Of a stretch of 64,000 nucleotides of DNA, positions 44,407 to 54,970 are shown piece by piece; within the stretch, counting starts at the first letter, position 1, and every line of letters starts with the position of its first letter. The position numbers and the translations under genes are program-made. The notes under the pieces were generated by a model. The model saw nothing but the letters and a program-made list of their open reading frames with translations. It was not told the origin of the DNA and did no database searches. Origin of the DNA: Thozetella sp. PMI_491 (Eukaryota > Ascomycota > Sordariomycetes > Chaetosphaeriales > Chaetosphaeriaceae); NCBI GenBank assembly GCA_021432635.1, contig MU270064.1:295166-359165 (forward strand). The letters are read 5' to 3'.

Positions 44407-45753
44407 TTAGCTAGAGGTGCCTCTTAGCTCACTGTCCGGCACCTTCAGAATGTCATCCACGTAGACCACCTGTCCCGTGGCGATTGACCGGTTGGCAGCA
44501 ATGCCCGTGAGGATCGACGCTGCGCCGTCGACGTGGCTTGCGGCCCTCATATATTCATCCGTGACAGGCTCGCCGAAGAGGTCGTTCAGCAGCACGCTGT
44601 CGCCGCCTCCGTGAGCCCCCTTGCTCTCTTCGATTTCTATCTCTCGCGGCTTCTCGAAGAGGGGCCGGAGCAGAATTGTCCGCTTCTCGAGCGAACCCTC
44701 CAGCGATTGGTCGCCACCCGAGTTCACATAACTGTTTTCTACGACTTCGACCTCGAGGCGCCCCCCCGTACCGTTGAAGTTGACCCTGAACCCCTCCCAC
44801 GGCGCATATGCCGTCAGCGAGTAAGTGAGGACCGCACCATTCCGATACCGGACCAGGAGGTTCATGGTGTCCTCGATGCTAATGCCGTCGCTGAAAACAC
44901 TCTGGTCGCGGTAGTAGCTATCCTCGTGCTCAGCATCTAGGTACATGGCCTTGAGCTGCGGCACCTTCTCCATGTCCAGCGCGAAGGGATCGGTTTTGGC
45001 TACTTCACTCCCACGCGTCCGGGTGTAGAACTGGGTTGTGCCCCTCTTCTCAGCATTCTCCCGTCCGTAAAACTTGAGGTCTCCTTGGGCGTATACGCTC
45101 AGTGGGCGGGTCTGCAGCCAGAAGTTGACCAGGTCAAAGTGATGGGTGGACTTGTGCACCAGAAGCCCACCGCTATTCCTCTTGTCCCGGTGCCAGCGGC
45201 GGAAATAGTCGGCCCCGTGGCTCGTATTCAGCATCCACTCAAAGTGCACGCTCGTCACAGTGCCGATGGCGCCGGACCGGAGGAGCTCAAACACCTTGGT
45301 GTTGTGGGGCGCGTATCGGTAGTTGAACGTCACCCGCACGTTCTGGCCAGTGCGCTCGACGGCCGAGAAGATCTCGCGGCATCGCGGCGCATCGATGGTC
45401 ATGGGCTTCTCAGTGATGACGTTGCATCCGAGCTCCATGGCTCGCACGATATAAATGTTGTGGGTGCGGTCGATGGTGGTCACGATGACCTCGTCCGGCT
45501 TGGTCTCGCGGATCATGTCGTCGAATTTGGCGGCAAGGAAGGTCGGTACCTCGCTGTGGCCGAGGGCCGCCAGCTTGGAGTTGGCATAGTTCATGCGGGT
45601 CTGGTTGGTGTCGCAGAAGGCGACCACGCACGAGGTGGCGCTGTATTCGCTGGCGATCGCCGTATAGAAGAAACTAGACCGGCCGCCACTGCCGACAATG
45701 GCGTACCGCTTCCTCCCCTCGCGGGTCGGCAATGTGCTCTCTCCGCTGCTCAT
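44407..45753 (-). CDS. Gfo/Idh/MocA-family NAD(P)-dependent oxidoreductase
   Basis: Single exon, 448 residues. The N-terminal Rossmann fold has YAIVGSGGRSSFFYTAIASE (17-36). The characteristic EKP motif lies at 115-117 (NVITEKPMTIDAP). The C-terminal alpha/beta domain contains VRVTFNYRYAPHN, VHFEWMLNTSHGADYFRRWH and GGLLVHKSTHHFDLVNFWL, where the His/Asp cluster lines the active site. No signal peptide is present, so it is cytosolic. The family oxidises or reduces sugars, inositols or related polyols; the substrate is not readable here. It is divergent from a Dal5-type transporter gene with 773 bases between the start codons, which suggests a catabolic uptake-and-oxidation pair. Confidence 0.94.
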   Translation of the reverse strand: MSSGESTLPTREGRKRYAIVGSGGRSSFFYTAIASEYSATSCVVAFCDTNQTRMNYANSKLAALGHSEVPTFLAAKFDDMIRETKPDEVIVTTIDRTHNIYIVRAMELGCNVITEKPMTIDAPRCREIFSAVERTGQNVRVTFNYRYAPHNTKVFELLRSGAIGTVTSVHFEWMLNTSHGADYFRRWHRDKRNSGGLLVHKSTHHFDLVNFWLQTRPLSVYAQGDLKFYGRENAEKRGTTQFYTRTRGSEVAKTDPFALDMEKVPQLKAMYLDAEHEDSYYRDQSVFSDGISIEDTMNLLVRYRNGAVLTYSLTAYAPWEGFRVNFNGTGGRLEVEVVENSYVNSGGDQSLEGSLEKRTILLRPLFEKPREIEIEESKGAHGGGDSVLLNDLFGEPVTDEYMRAASHVDGAASILTGIAANRSIATGQVVYVDDILKVPDSELRGTSS

Positions 45754-46526
45754 CTTGAATATAGCCTGCTGTTGTCTCTCGAGAGCTGTGCAGAGCTGTG
45801 CAGAGCTGGTGAAGTGAAGGCGCGTATCGTATTAGATATGTCCCCAGCAGAGGCGAGCACGCGAACCTAGTGACGCCAACAGCGATGGATCGGCCTATAT
45901 TAACCCAGAAGCCCGATATCGAGTTGGGCGGCACGGGTTGAATGACTCGCGCCGATTACGGCATTATCCACGCCGGGAAGCTCCTCAGGGAACTCCGCCT
46001 GGCCGGTCCGCTCCCAGACTGGGGGAACAACTGTCAGAACAGTGCGGGGTAGGGCGGCCGATGGATGTGGGTGCGCTGCTGCATGCACCAGCAGGAGTCT
46101 ACGATAGGGATCTACACCCCTCCCCCGCTCATGCCCCGGCTTTGGCTCCGCTGCCTGTAAACCCTTCGGTTCGGGTTCCGGGAGGTGGTGCAAGGGAAGC
46201 ACAGACGGTCACAAGGGCATCGACCCGTTGGGCCACTCGCGCGCCCGCCCATTTCGGCATGTGGTTCTCGGCCCAATTTCTCCCCCAATCGCGATGAGCC
46301 CGGGTAAAGTGGGATTGAAGGTTGCTAAAAGTTGGAAAGGCAGGGCTTTGCGTACCGCAGTTGGGGGTGGTAGTGTATATATATGATCGTACGCACGGGA
46401 TCGAGACTCGTCGGCCTGCAGGATGCGGCTCTGTTGAGAATTCGCACATTGCAATTTCCAGCGCGACGGTGTCCCCAATCTGCTGTTTTCAATAACCAGA
46501 TTAGATCAGATTGAGCAGGAGGCATC
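45754..46526. promoter_or_regulatory. Divergent promoter between oxidoreductase and transporter
   Basis: 773 bases between divergent genes. A TATATATAT element at 46376-46384 lies 142 bases before the transporter ATG. A short direct repeat (gagctgtgca, twice) lies at about 45781-45801, next to the oxidoreductase start. A shared regulator is plausible but not shown. Confidence 0.4.
46376..46384 (+). promoter_or_regulatory. TATA-like element
   Basis: TATATATAT lies 142 bases upstream of the transporter start. Motif match only. Confidence 0.35.
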
Positions 46527-48359
46527 ATGTCTTCGGCCGCTGGTGCCGACGAAATCACCCCGGTGGCCCAGAGGCCCGCTACGACCAGAAGGGGCAAGGA
46601 GAAGGCGGCGGAGTTCTTGGCCACGCACGGAGATGACACGAGCTTTAGCTACGAAGAAGAAAAGGCGGTCTTGCGCCGAATCGACTTCCGAGTGCTGCCG
46701 CTATTGCTCGGAGCATACTTCTTCCAGCAGCTCGATAAGAGCTCCTTGAGGTAGCCTCGCCTAGCCTTATCTCTTGAAGCAGGACTTTCTTGGCTCACCA
46801 CAAGACCACTCTAGCTATGTCTCCATCTTTGGCCTCGCGGACGATGCTCATCTTGTGGGCACGCAGTACTCATGGCTCGGCTCCATTCTCTACCTCGCGC
46901 AGCTCGTCATGCAGCCGCTCGCGGCCTTCATCCTCGTCAAGCTACCCAACGGCAAAGTCATCGGCAGCGCGGTCCTCCTTTGGGGATCCGCCTTAGCCAT
47001 CATGTCGTCGTGCACCAATTTCTCCTCTCTGCTCGGGCTTCGCTTCGTACTTGGCTCGTTCGAGGCTATGATCGCGCCGTCGTGCGTAGCCGTGACGCAG
47101 ATGTGGTGGCGCCGCGGTGAGCAGACGATGCGTACGAGCTACTGGAACGCCATGAACGGCATCACATCCATCGTTGGCAGTCTGTTCACCTATGGCCTGG
47201 GTAGAATTGAGAGCCAGGTGCTACACAAGTACCAGATCATCTTCCTCTTCTGTGGCTTGCTGACGGTCGTGTATGCGATCGTCGTCCTCATTCTCATGCC
47301 GGACTCGCCCATGGAAGCCAAATACATGACAGAGCGAGAGAGAGTGGTGGCGGTAGAAAGGATCCGAGCCAACCAGATGGGCGTGTCTTCCGGAGAGTGG
47401 CGGTGGGACCATGTCATTGAAACGTTCCTGGATCTGAAGACATGGTGCTGGTTCGTCGCCATCGTCGCCATCTCGTACGTCTATACTCGAATTGGTCTAT
47501 GGGGCCGGCGAGCTAATCCAATAGTAGTATCGCGAGTGGCGGTATCTCGACATTCGGGAACCTCATCGTCAAGTCGTTTGGCTATAGCAGCTTCGAAACG
47601 ATCCTCTTCAATATCCCATTCGGGGCGATCCAATTCATTGTTATCATTGGAACCGGTTGGATAGCCACGAAGATCCAACGCAAGGGATTGGTCATTGCCG
47701 GCACCAGCGTGTTGCCGGCAGTGGGTGCCATCATCATGCTCACCGTCCCCCGCGAACAGAAGGGTGTCCTCTTGTTTGGATATTATCTTGTAAGCTGCTT
47801 ACGACCTAGCAGTACTAGACACCTCAGTGCGCTAACAGGACATAGGTATCTTGCCTGGCTGCTATCACGCCTCTCATTTATGCGTGGCAGGCGCAGAACA
47901 CAGCCGGTGACACAAAAAAGAAGTGCACATCCGGCATGGTCTTCGTAGGCATGTGCACCGGAAATGTTATCGGGCCCCTGCTCTACTCGACAGATCAGGC
48001 GCCGTTGTACCGGCCCGGTCTCATCTCGAACTTGATCATGTTTGTGGTTGTTGGGGTCTTATCTGCGTTTGTGCCCGAGATCCTTTCCACGAAAAGGGCT
48101 TCAAGCTAACCACGCATCTCATAGGCTTATCCCCTTTTACCTAATGTTCCTGAACCGAAAGCATGCCAACAAGCGAGAGGAGCTTGGAAAGAATGCCCAG
48201 ATTGTGGACGAATCCATGATGAACAAGGACGATATAGTTGGGAGCAAGGCAGTAGAAATCGAAGAAGGAGGTAGCCGGCCACAGAGAACGCTGGAGGAGG
48301 ATAACGCTCTGCGAGACATGACGGATCTAGAGAACGAGGACTTTATCTATGTCTACTAG
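46527..48359 (+). CDS. MFS transporter, Dal5/allantoate-permease-like (anion:cation symporter family)
   Basis: Exons 46527-46750, 46815-47474, 47528-47789, 47846-48066 and 48125-48359 give 533 residues with 12 predicted spans. Family signatures include VLRRIDFRVLPLLLGAYFFQ then QLDKSSLSYVSIFGL, MQPLAAFILVKLPNGKVIGS, GSFEAMIAPSCVAVTQMWW and ASGGISTFGNLIVKSFGY. The C-terminal cytosolic tail ends in acidic residues. Intron 2 ends in TAGTAG, so two acceptors three bases apart are possible (exon 3 at 47525 or 47528). Both stay in frame and differ by one Ser. The family imports organic anions such as allantoate, vitamins or sugar acids in the plasma membrane. With the divergent oxidoreductase it may feed a catabolic route. 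Confidence 0.92.
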
Positions 48360-48482
48360 TTCCGGGCGAGGCTGCGAGCCAAAATTCGATAGATCGTCTG
48401 GAGAAAACTACCGCTTGGAAGCGAGACAAGCATGAATGCCTATGCCAACAAATATTATGAACTTTCGACGGTCAAATATCCA

Positions 48483-49924
48483 CTACCCCGTAGATGCCGA
48501 GGACTGTGGCTTCCTGCCGTACACAATGTAGCTGGCGACTAGGTTAGCATGGCACTAGCGCCACAAGTTGGTGTCATGACTTACATGGGATTATACGAGT
48601 GAATGGATCTGTCGTCCATGTCAATATTCACTTGAGCGACAAGGGTATCCACATCCTCCTTGGCCCATCCCAGACCTCTCGTAAGCGCCGCCATGAGGAA
48701 CCCCGACATGCCTTGGTGCATGTTGACGTTGTTCCACAGGCCGAGCTCCTTGTTCTTCTTGTCCCGCGGCCAGGTGTTGAGAGCCCATTTGTAGCGGACC
48801 TCGGTTACATCCTCGAAGCCCGCCTCGGTTAGGAGCGTCTTGAGAGAAGCAAGGTCCACGAAAGCATGGTTGGACTTGGCTGCCGCTTCTCCGAGAAGCG
48901 CCATGGATCGCTGGAGGGCCTGCTCCGGCTTGAGCGTGCCGTCATCGGACAAGGGAAGGCCAAAATCTTGAAGTTCAAGGTAGCCTCCTGGGTTCAGGTT
49001 GCTTCATCGCCTGTCAGTCTCGTATTCTGGCTAATGTAGAATGCAGAGTTGATCGAAGTAAGATGCAGACATACTCAAAACTTTTCTTGATAAATGCCGG
49101 CCAGTCCGAGATGCTTGAATTCATCATGCGGTTGTGAATGAAATCGAAAGGCTGCGAAAAGGTCCAGACGTCTTCCAGATCGTCGATTAAAAAGCTAACG
49201 TTGGCGGGTACGCTGCGATGGGAGTCAGTCAAACTGGACTGATGGTGAAGAGTATGCCACCTACAAGGACGGTTGAGTCGGCGACAAGTCAATCCCTATG
49301 ATCTAGATCTTTGTAGTCAGTGAAAAGCTGCCATGACATGTACATCTGTCCCCGGCGGGTATCACTCACTTGGCTCTCCGGATACTCATCTCCAAAGTCA
49401 ATGGCCCAGATTCCAGTGCCGGTCCCGACATCGAGGACGCGAGCGGCTTTAAACTGACCCTGGCATGGCGGGGACAGTCCAAGCTTGCCATCGAAAGTAA
49501 GATAGAAGATGTGGTGTTGGAGGTCTATCGACAGTCAGAACTCGCGCTAAGATCCATATTGCAGAGGACAGGGATAATCTTCCTTACCAAGCCTTTCGTT
49601 CTCAGAATGATCGTTTGGAAAGTGATAGGCTGCGATGGCTGCATCAGCTTCACATTACGAGCGCGTAGACGGCTGGAAAACGAACTTCCGTCTTTGTAGC
49701 TATGATACGTTCGCCCGTTCTCCCGCCGATAGTCTAGGATCGATTCCGATATGCTTGCCGTCGAGGAAGCAGCCTACACGACCAGGTCAATCCAGACCGA
49801 GTCATTGAGAGGGATACAGCAATCGTGCACGTACATCACCGAGGACCGAAACGCTCTCACCAACGTCGTCGTCGTCGGCCTCAAGGGCATCAATAACGCG
49901 AGGCTCGGCAATCTCTTCAGCCAT
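48483..49924 (-). CDS. UMTA/LaeA-type SAM-dependent methyltransferase, eight exons
   Basis: Exons in gene order: 49835-49924, 49686-49773, 49588-49629, 49370-49524, 49265-49302, 49075-49212, 48585-49001 and 48483-48531. The product is 338 residues. Each join preserves the frame and restores family text: GRTYHSYKDG then TYHFPNDHSENERLDLQHHI, VLDVGTGTGIWAIDFGDEYP (SAM motif I, 103-122), IIGIDLSPTQPSFVPANVSF, DDLEDVWTF, SDWPAFIKKSFDNLNPGGYL and ELQDFG. It ends with IHSYNPIYIVYGRKP. Introns are 52-73 bp; the intron at 49002-49074 must end in AAG rather than CAG/TAG to avoid an in-frame stop. The family includes tailoring methyltransferases of secondary metabolism and LaeA-like regulators. Substrate unknown. 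Confidence 0.92.
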
Positions 49925-50599
49925 ATTGCCCAGTCCTGATTTGAGCTTTTCGAGTAACGTCCCAGCTCCGTGGTGAGGCAAGACGAACAGAGTGTGGAGG
50001 TAGTAGTTAAGTGGTCCGGGAGGAGGTCAAGACAGGAAACCTGAGCGCCCGCCCCCACTCCCTCCCCTCATACCACTACAGAGGTGCTGTGCATGTCTAT
50101 TGCTGCAACTATGTTCTTTTGGCTGCAGCTCTGCGCCGGCCAACTCGCCTCGAATGGGTGCCTCGATTGGATGCAGGCGGAGTGGCGCCGGTCTTGCTGC
50201 TTTAGGCTCGGGTATCGCCCGGATGCTGCCTCTCGGCCCCCACCCGCGAGGGGGTTCCCGTCGCTTGTGGCGACTCTAGCGCTCAAGGCTCTACGCGAGC
50301 CTGTTCTATGTGCCAACTTGATAGAGCTGGCCATGTGGATCCCTTACCTACCTTAGGTAGAGCCGCACCAGCACGCGCCCTCTCCTTTGCTTGAGATCGG
50401 AAGCCTACCGAGGCAGGCCTCATCAAACGCGTCAATCAACCACTACATATCAATCGCGGGCACGCAAGAATTGTGGGAAGGGAGCAGGGAGGGCGAGAAA
50501 ATGTATCTGAATTGGCCAATATCCATGCCAACGGGCCTCGTCGATGGGGCAAGAGGCTGCCATATTCGACCGCATAGCCCCTTACATCTATAGAATCTC
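49925..50599. other. Intergenic region
   Basis: About 675 bases between the methyltransferase start and the stop of the next minus-strand gene. A 90-codon plus-strand frame (50084-50356) looks spurious. No other feature recognised. Confidence 0.4.
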
Positions 50600-51212
50600 T
50601 CAAGCAAGGCTGATTCCACCATCCGAGGGCCATGATGCCACCCAACCGGAAGCTGCGATCAGCAGCCACCAAAACAGCCTCCAGGATGAGATCAACAGGT
50701 GCGGGATGAAAAACAAGTAGTAGCCCGTCACCATGCCTACGTAGCAGAAGGCAGCGACATACAAGACAATGTCGAAGTGCCTGCGGGTCTAGCAGCGATA
50801 AGTTAGCATCGCCATGCCCATCGCCTTTGGCGCCGGCCACGCGGGCGGCGTGAGAGGTACCTACCACGTCGAGGCCCAGGACCGTCCGAGTCCCTTCGGC
50901 CTGACCAATTTGGGCGAGGCAGAAGCCGATGAAAAGAAGGTTGATGAGGACGATGATGGGCTTCAGGATGACCATGACGATGTTCAAGTCCAGAACGAGG
51001 CGGCCCCAGTCAAAGACGCCGAGTAGCAACGTGGACACCAAAACGGTCCACATGGCGATGCGCCGCAGCCGGCTCGCTCCGTCGGGGGCGCTGGACAGCG
51101 AGAATGCCTCCCAGCTGAAGTGCCACCAGGGGACCATGCTGGGGCAGCTGCGACTCCAGCGGCTAGCAGCCGGCGCATCGTCCGAGTAGTCCGTCACGGT
51201 CACGACGGGCAT
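50600..51212 (-). CDS. Small multi-spanning membrane protein, unknown function
   Basis: Exons 50865-51212 and 50600-50788, with a 76-bp intron (GTAGGT...GCTGCTAG, branch GCTAACT), give 178 residues. The join gives GLDVTRRHFDIVLYVAAF. About four hydrophobic spans are visible: IAMWTVLVSTLLLGVF, IVMVILKPIIVLINLLFIGF, FDIVLYVAAFCYVGMVTGYY and SSWRLFWWLLIAASGW. The N-terminal 50 residues are polar, with no signal peptide. I do not recognise the family. It lies between the methyltransferase and the truncated oxygenase. It could be an accessory membrane component or an unrelated short fungal protein. Confidence 0.75.
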
Positions 51213-51734
51213 CTTGGCGGCGGAGGAAGGCGCGCTCGGCGATTCTATCTGCGTTATCGATGACGGAAAAGACTGTAGGTGTGAGGTCAGGATGCCGGCA
51301 GTTATTGAAGGTGATGATGTGCCGTGAAAGGAGAAAACAGGCGATGTTTCAGGAGCGTCGCTTGTAATCTTGTTCGGCGTACAAAAATGACCGACGTGGC
51401 GGAGCCCAATCCTGGCGGCCTGGAGCGTGGCACAGGGAGCTGTTAGCTGCGCGGGCCAATTGAATGAGGTGCACGTACATCCCTGTCAGCGTGACCCTGC
51501 AAAGGCGCCCCAGCAAACACGTACGACGTATGGAGCCCCAAATTTCCCCCATCAAAGTACATTGCTAGCGGGGCATACCGTTATATAGTTAAGCATCATG
51601 GCGACTATCGAAGCCTATCAGGACACGGACATACTGAGGCACTTCCAGCCTCCACGACCTTTCGTTCATGAGAATATATGTACACTATGCTTTGTCCCTC
51701 TCCGGTCTCTTTTCGTTAGACATACTGTGCGTAC
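51213..51734. other. Intergenic region
   Basis: About 520 bases, including the promoter of the small membrane-protein gene. No gene seen. Confidence 0.4.
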
Positions 51735-52678
51735 TTAGACCTGCCGGTATACCTTGATACCTCCTACAATGTGCTCTCTATGCGGCACGCCGTCGATTTC
51801 GACGAGCTTGGACGTAGGTTCTTGGGCGTTCTTGTTGCGCAATGTCTTCCACTCGCCAAACTTGGGGATCTGCAGAATAATATTAGCCAAGTTGTCCCCT
51901 CTTTGTTACTTCCTTTGGTAAAGCAGTAGCGATAAGCTCCGCAAGCATTTCTTCTCTACAACGCAACTTCGAGGGTGGTATGGTAGGGTAAGAGAGAGAC
52001 GAGTTGGGGGAAGGGGGGGGAAGGAGCTACATACCTCCTCGCCGCGTTCAGTCGCGCTGCAGAACCCGCCGTATACCTCAGAGTCACGCTGTAATCCGAC
52101 TTGCTTGATGAGCGGTGCATCTAACGGAGACAAGGTCAGTGACTGAGGAAGTCGACAGCAAGATGGCTAGGAGGGGATAAACGCACCATGAAGTGGCTCT
52201 AGGATAAGATCCTGGTCCGCGTGGTTGAATGAGCAGACCGAGACACGTTCATAATCTTGCTGATCAACAGGGGCTTGCACACTTAAGGTAGGGAAAGGTG
52301 CCAGTCAGTTGTTGCCAAGTTTCTAGAAGACCGATAATTCGTCTTAGGGGCTCATTCAAACTCACCTCTATGTCTCGTTGCTTTCAAGATTCCACCTGAT
52401 AAGATCTCCATCACGTCCCCTAAGTTACACACTAGCGCGCCCTTCCGGTAGGGTACCCAGCGCCATTTCTGGTCCTTGCCCAGGATCTGGAGACAGCTGA
52501 CTGGCTGGCTCCGCAGAAATGTCGTAGCGCCGTGGTCTGTGTGGTTAGGCAAGATGTTCTCGGTCGTCGCCCTGTCCTCCTCGTGCAGCGGGTGGTAGAC
52601 CTGGAAGCGACAGTAGGATGAATGGGGGAGAACGGAGTTTTTGCCTGGGATCTTCTCCCATAGAGCTTCATTTCGCGC
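51735..52678 (-). pseudogene. 5'-truncated isopenicillin-N-synthase-like 2-oxoglutarate/Fe(II) oxygenase
   Basis: Four recognisable exons on the minus strand: 52366-52678, 52187-52273, 52035-52120 and 51735-51869. Joined, they read RNEALWEKIPGKNSVLPHSS, then HTDHGATTFL (His and Asp iron ligands), GALVCNLGDVMEILSGG and ATRHRAPVDQ (second His region). The end is VPHREHIVGGIKVYRQV. This is the C-terminal half of an IPNS-like oxygenase. The N-terminal domain is missing: immediately upstream of RNEAL lies an in-frame stop, followed by sequence that belongs to a transporter on the other strand. The intron at 52274-52365 needs an AAG acceptor. The iron-binding core is intact, but without its N-terminal part the gene is probably dead. 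Any product would need a new start. Confidence 0.8.
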
Positions 52679-52733
52679 TCATGGCATAGAAAAAGGGGGG
52701 TCTGAAATCCAGCTGACATCTATCTCTATGCAG

Positions 52734-53972
52734 CTGTACTTTCTCTCGGCATGGTACAAGAAGGAAGAGCTTGCCAAGCGTACCGGCGGCGTATTTATGT
52801 TCCAGGCCCTGGGCCAAGCTCTCGGTGGTTTCATTGCCGCTGCCTGCCTAACTCTCGAAGGGAGGTATGGCATTGCCGGTTGGTGATGGCTCTTCATCGT
52901 TGAAGGCGTTGTCACGGTTGGGCTTGGTGTATTTTTCGCTACGATCATGCCCGAGTTCCCCCACAATGCGCGCATGCTCAATCCTGACCAATGCGATCTT
53001 GCTGTCTGGCGATTCGAGAACGAATGTGGGTCCGCTGAGGCGCACGAAGAGGCCATTGCTTGGGATGGGCTGAAGGCCGCTGTCTCGGACAAGAAGCTCT
53101 GGCTCCTCGTCTGGTGTGGTGGTATGGCACAGGCTATGGGCTCGGTCTTCAACTTCTTCTCTTCCATCATAGCTTCGCTTCAATGCTCCAAGTACGAGAG
53201 CTTGCTGCTCACCGTCCCGCCCTATTTTGTCGCTATGATCGGATATTACATCTGCTCATTCCTATCAGATGTGAATATAGTCACCTCCTTGGTGTTTCTG
53301 CCATTTCATTTCTCGTACTGACCTTCATCCAGCGATACAACAAGATTTACATCATCACCGTTGTCAACCTCCTCGCCTCGACCCCGGTATATATCCTCGG
53401 CATGCTCGCACCCAACGTTGGCTCTCGTTATTTTGCCATGTGCTTAATGCCAGTTGTCTCAGGTGAGTCGCCAGGGTTCTCCTGTCCCTCTCGGCATTTG
53501 CAACGATACCGGTCACGGTGCATGCTCTCCTTTAGTGATGTCGCTCAACCGCAGCGCCCTTAAGCCCTACCCCTCCCCGTTGACCTTTGCGCTGGTTTTT
53601 AATCACTTATAGTGACATTATGCTAACCCTTTCGATGCAAAGTTGCCCCACAAGTGATGTTGTACAAGACCAACGGTCTGCACATGGCACGCCCAGCCTC
53701 AAAGCGAGCGCTGGGTATGGCTTTGATCAACGGTCTGGGTGGCCTGTCCAATGTGTGGACCTCGTACTTGTGGTCAAATGGCGGCCCACAATACTACAAA
53801 GCATTTGGCACTCTTTTGGCCTGCGGTATTGTCTTCCAAGGGTTACAAGTTCTGGGTTAGTCGGCTGAACAAGAAGCTTGCGGGAACACCGGACCAGCAG
53901 GCCGATGTCATGCGCAAGCACCACGTTTCCCAGGAACAGGTCGATATGGGTTGGTGCTACGAAGGCTACTAG
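52734..53972 (+). pseudogene. 5'-truncated, decaying MFS transporter (allantoate-permease-like)
   Basis: The homologous text starts at an intact acceptor (CTATGCAG, ending at 52733) with LYFLSAWYKKEELAKR. It continues through TGGVFMFQALGQALGGFIAA, FIVEGVVTVGLGVFFA, SDRYNKIYIITVVNLLAS, PQVMLYKTNGLHMARPASKR and ALINGLGGLSNVWTSYLW. The first five or so spans are absent. An in-frame TGA interrupts AGW-WLFIVEG at about 52885, where the family usually has Arg (CGA to TGA). Near 53838 the frame shifts by one base: FGTLLACGIVFQ continues as GYKFWVSRLNKKL in another frame, ending MGWCYEGY at 53972. Two introns remain recognisable (53270-53332 and 53462-53642). This is a clear pseudogene with three independent lesions. 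Confidence 0.85.
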
Positions 53973-54570
53973 TCTGGGTTTCAAGGCATCTGTATAGTAC
54001 AATAGTGTCCCTGGACCGTGTGTGAACCATGGTTCGCAAAGTACATTGAGAGGCTCCTCTGTTCTCCATTAAATGGCACAGATTGAATCTACAATTGCCA
54101 GGGGTCGCGGCGAGCTCATCTCGTCAATTGGCGACATCATTGACCGGCGATAAGCCGAGCTTCAACATCTTCACCCGGTTTCCAGAGGAGCACATGATGT
54201 TTAGCAGAATCTGGGAGTAAATAGGTTCGGGATTCCTTTGTGAACCTAACCAGTCTATATCTTAGCAATAACCCGCCATCATCGGTGTTAGGTTATGGAA
54301 TATTGAACAGGAAGAAGAGCACCGCAAGTAATAATTGGACTGTGTCGGGCACTGCAATGGCAGTTGCAGGCACAGTTTATTGAAGATACAGGAGCATCGC
54401 GATGAGCATTGTGTTACATTGAAGTTCGCAACTGCCGCAACGAGGACGTCCTAGGTTGAAGGCGGGAGATTGCGAGTACCTCGGTAAGTGCAGTATTTGA
54501 GATTAGATTCATTGTCTTCCATATTAACCTTCGTATCTATAAACGGGGAATAAAAAAGACGAAAAAAAAT
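53973..54570. other. Intergenic region
   Basis: About 600 AT-richer bases between the transporter relic and tRNA-Asp. Nothing recognised. Confidence 0.4.
54562..54569 (-). terminator. Pol III terminator of tRNA-Asp
   Basis: Eight consecutive T residues on the minus strand, one base after the tRNA 3' end. Confidence 0.8.
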
Positions 54571-54642
54571 CTCTTTCACCGGGAATTGAACCCGGGTCTC
54601 GAGCGTGACAAGCTCGCATACTGACCACTATACTATGAAAGA
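54571..54642 (-). tRNA. tRNA-Asp (anticodon GTC)
   Basis: 72 nt on the minus strand. The acceptor stem TCTTTCA pairs with TGAAAGA, and the discriminator is G. The A box is TAGTATAGTGG and the B box GGTTCAATTCC. The anticodon stem CGAGC/GCTCG closes loop TTGTCAC, so the anticodon is GTC. The T stem CCGGG/CCCGG is perfect. No intron. A run of eight T on the minus strand (54562-54569) ends transcription. Confidence 0.93.
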
Positions 54643-54970
54643 TTGATGAAACAGATGTTGCCTAAAATATGAATATCAACATTGTGGCTGGGGCTAGTAA
54701 ACAATCGATTCTGGGGTAGCCTAGCTAGCCTCGAAAATTTTTACATCACAGGGGGGACCTGTCCCACCAGGACTACCTCTGTACTCTGAAGATGGCTGGG
54801 ACCCCATCATAATCCGGCTGGAAAAGACATGGCACTATATCAAGCACTTGGGAGGAGCTTCACCAGACAGCACCGCACCAAGGCCGGATCGGTGCGTATT
54901 TCGGAGGGAGAGGGCATGTAAGGACCGACTTTTGTTCTCTTCCGCGCTATGCTTAAATGCCAATGCCGGC

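Noticed and set aside
50084..50356. 90-codon plus-strand frame that begins like a signal peptide
   Set aside because: The N-terminus is hydrophobic, but the rest is random-looking; no cysteine pattern typical of a small secreted protein could be defended.
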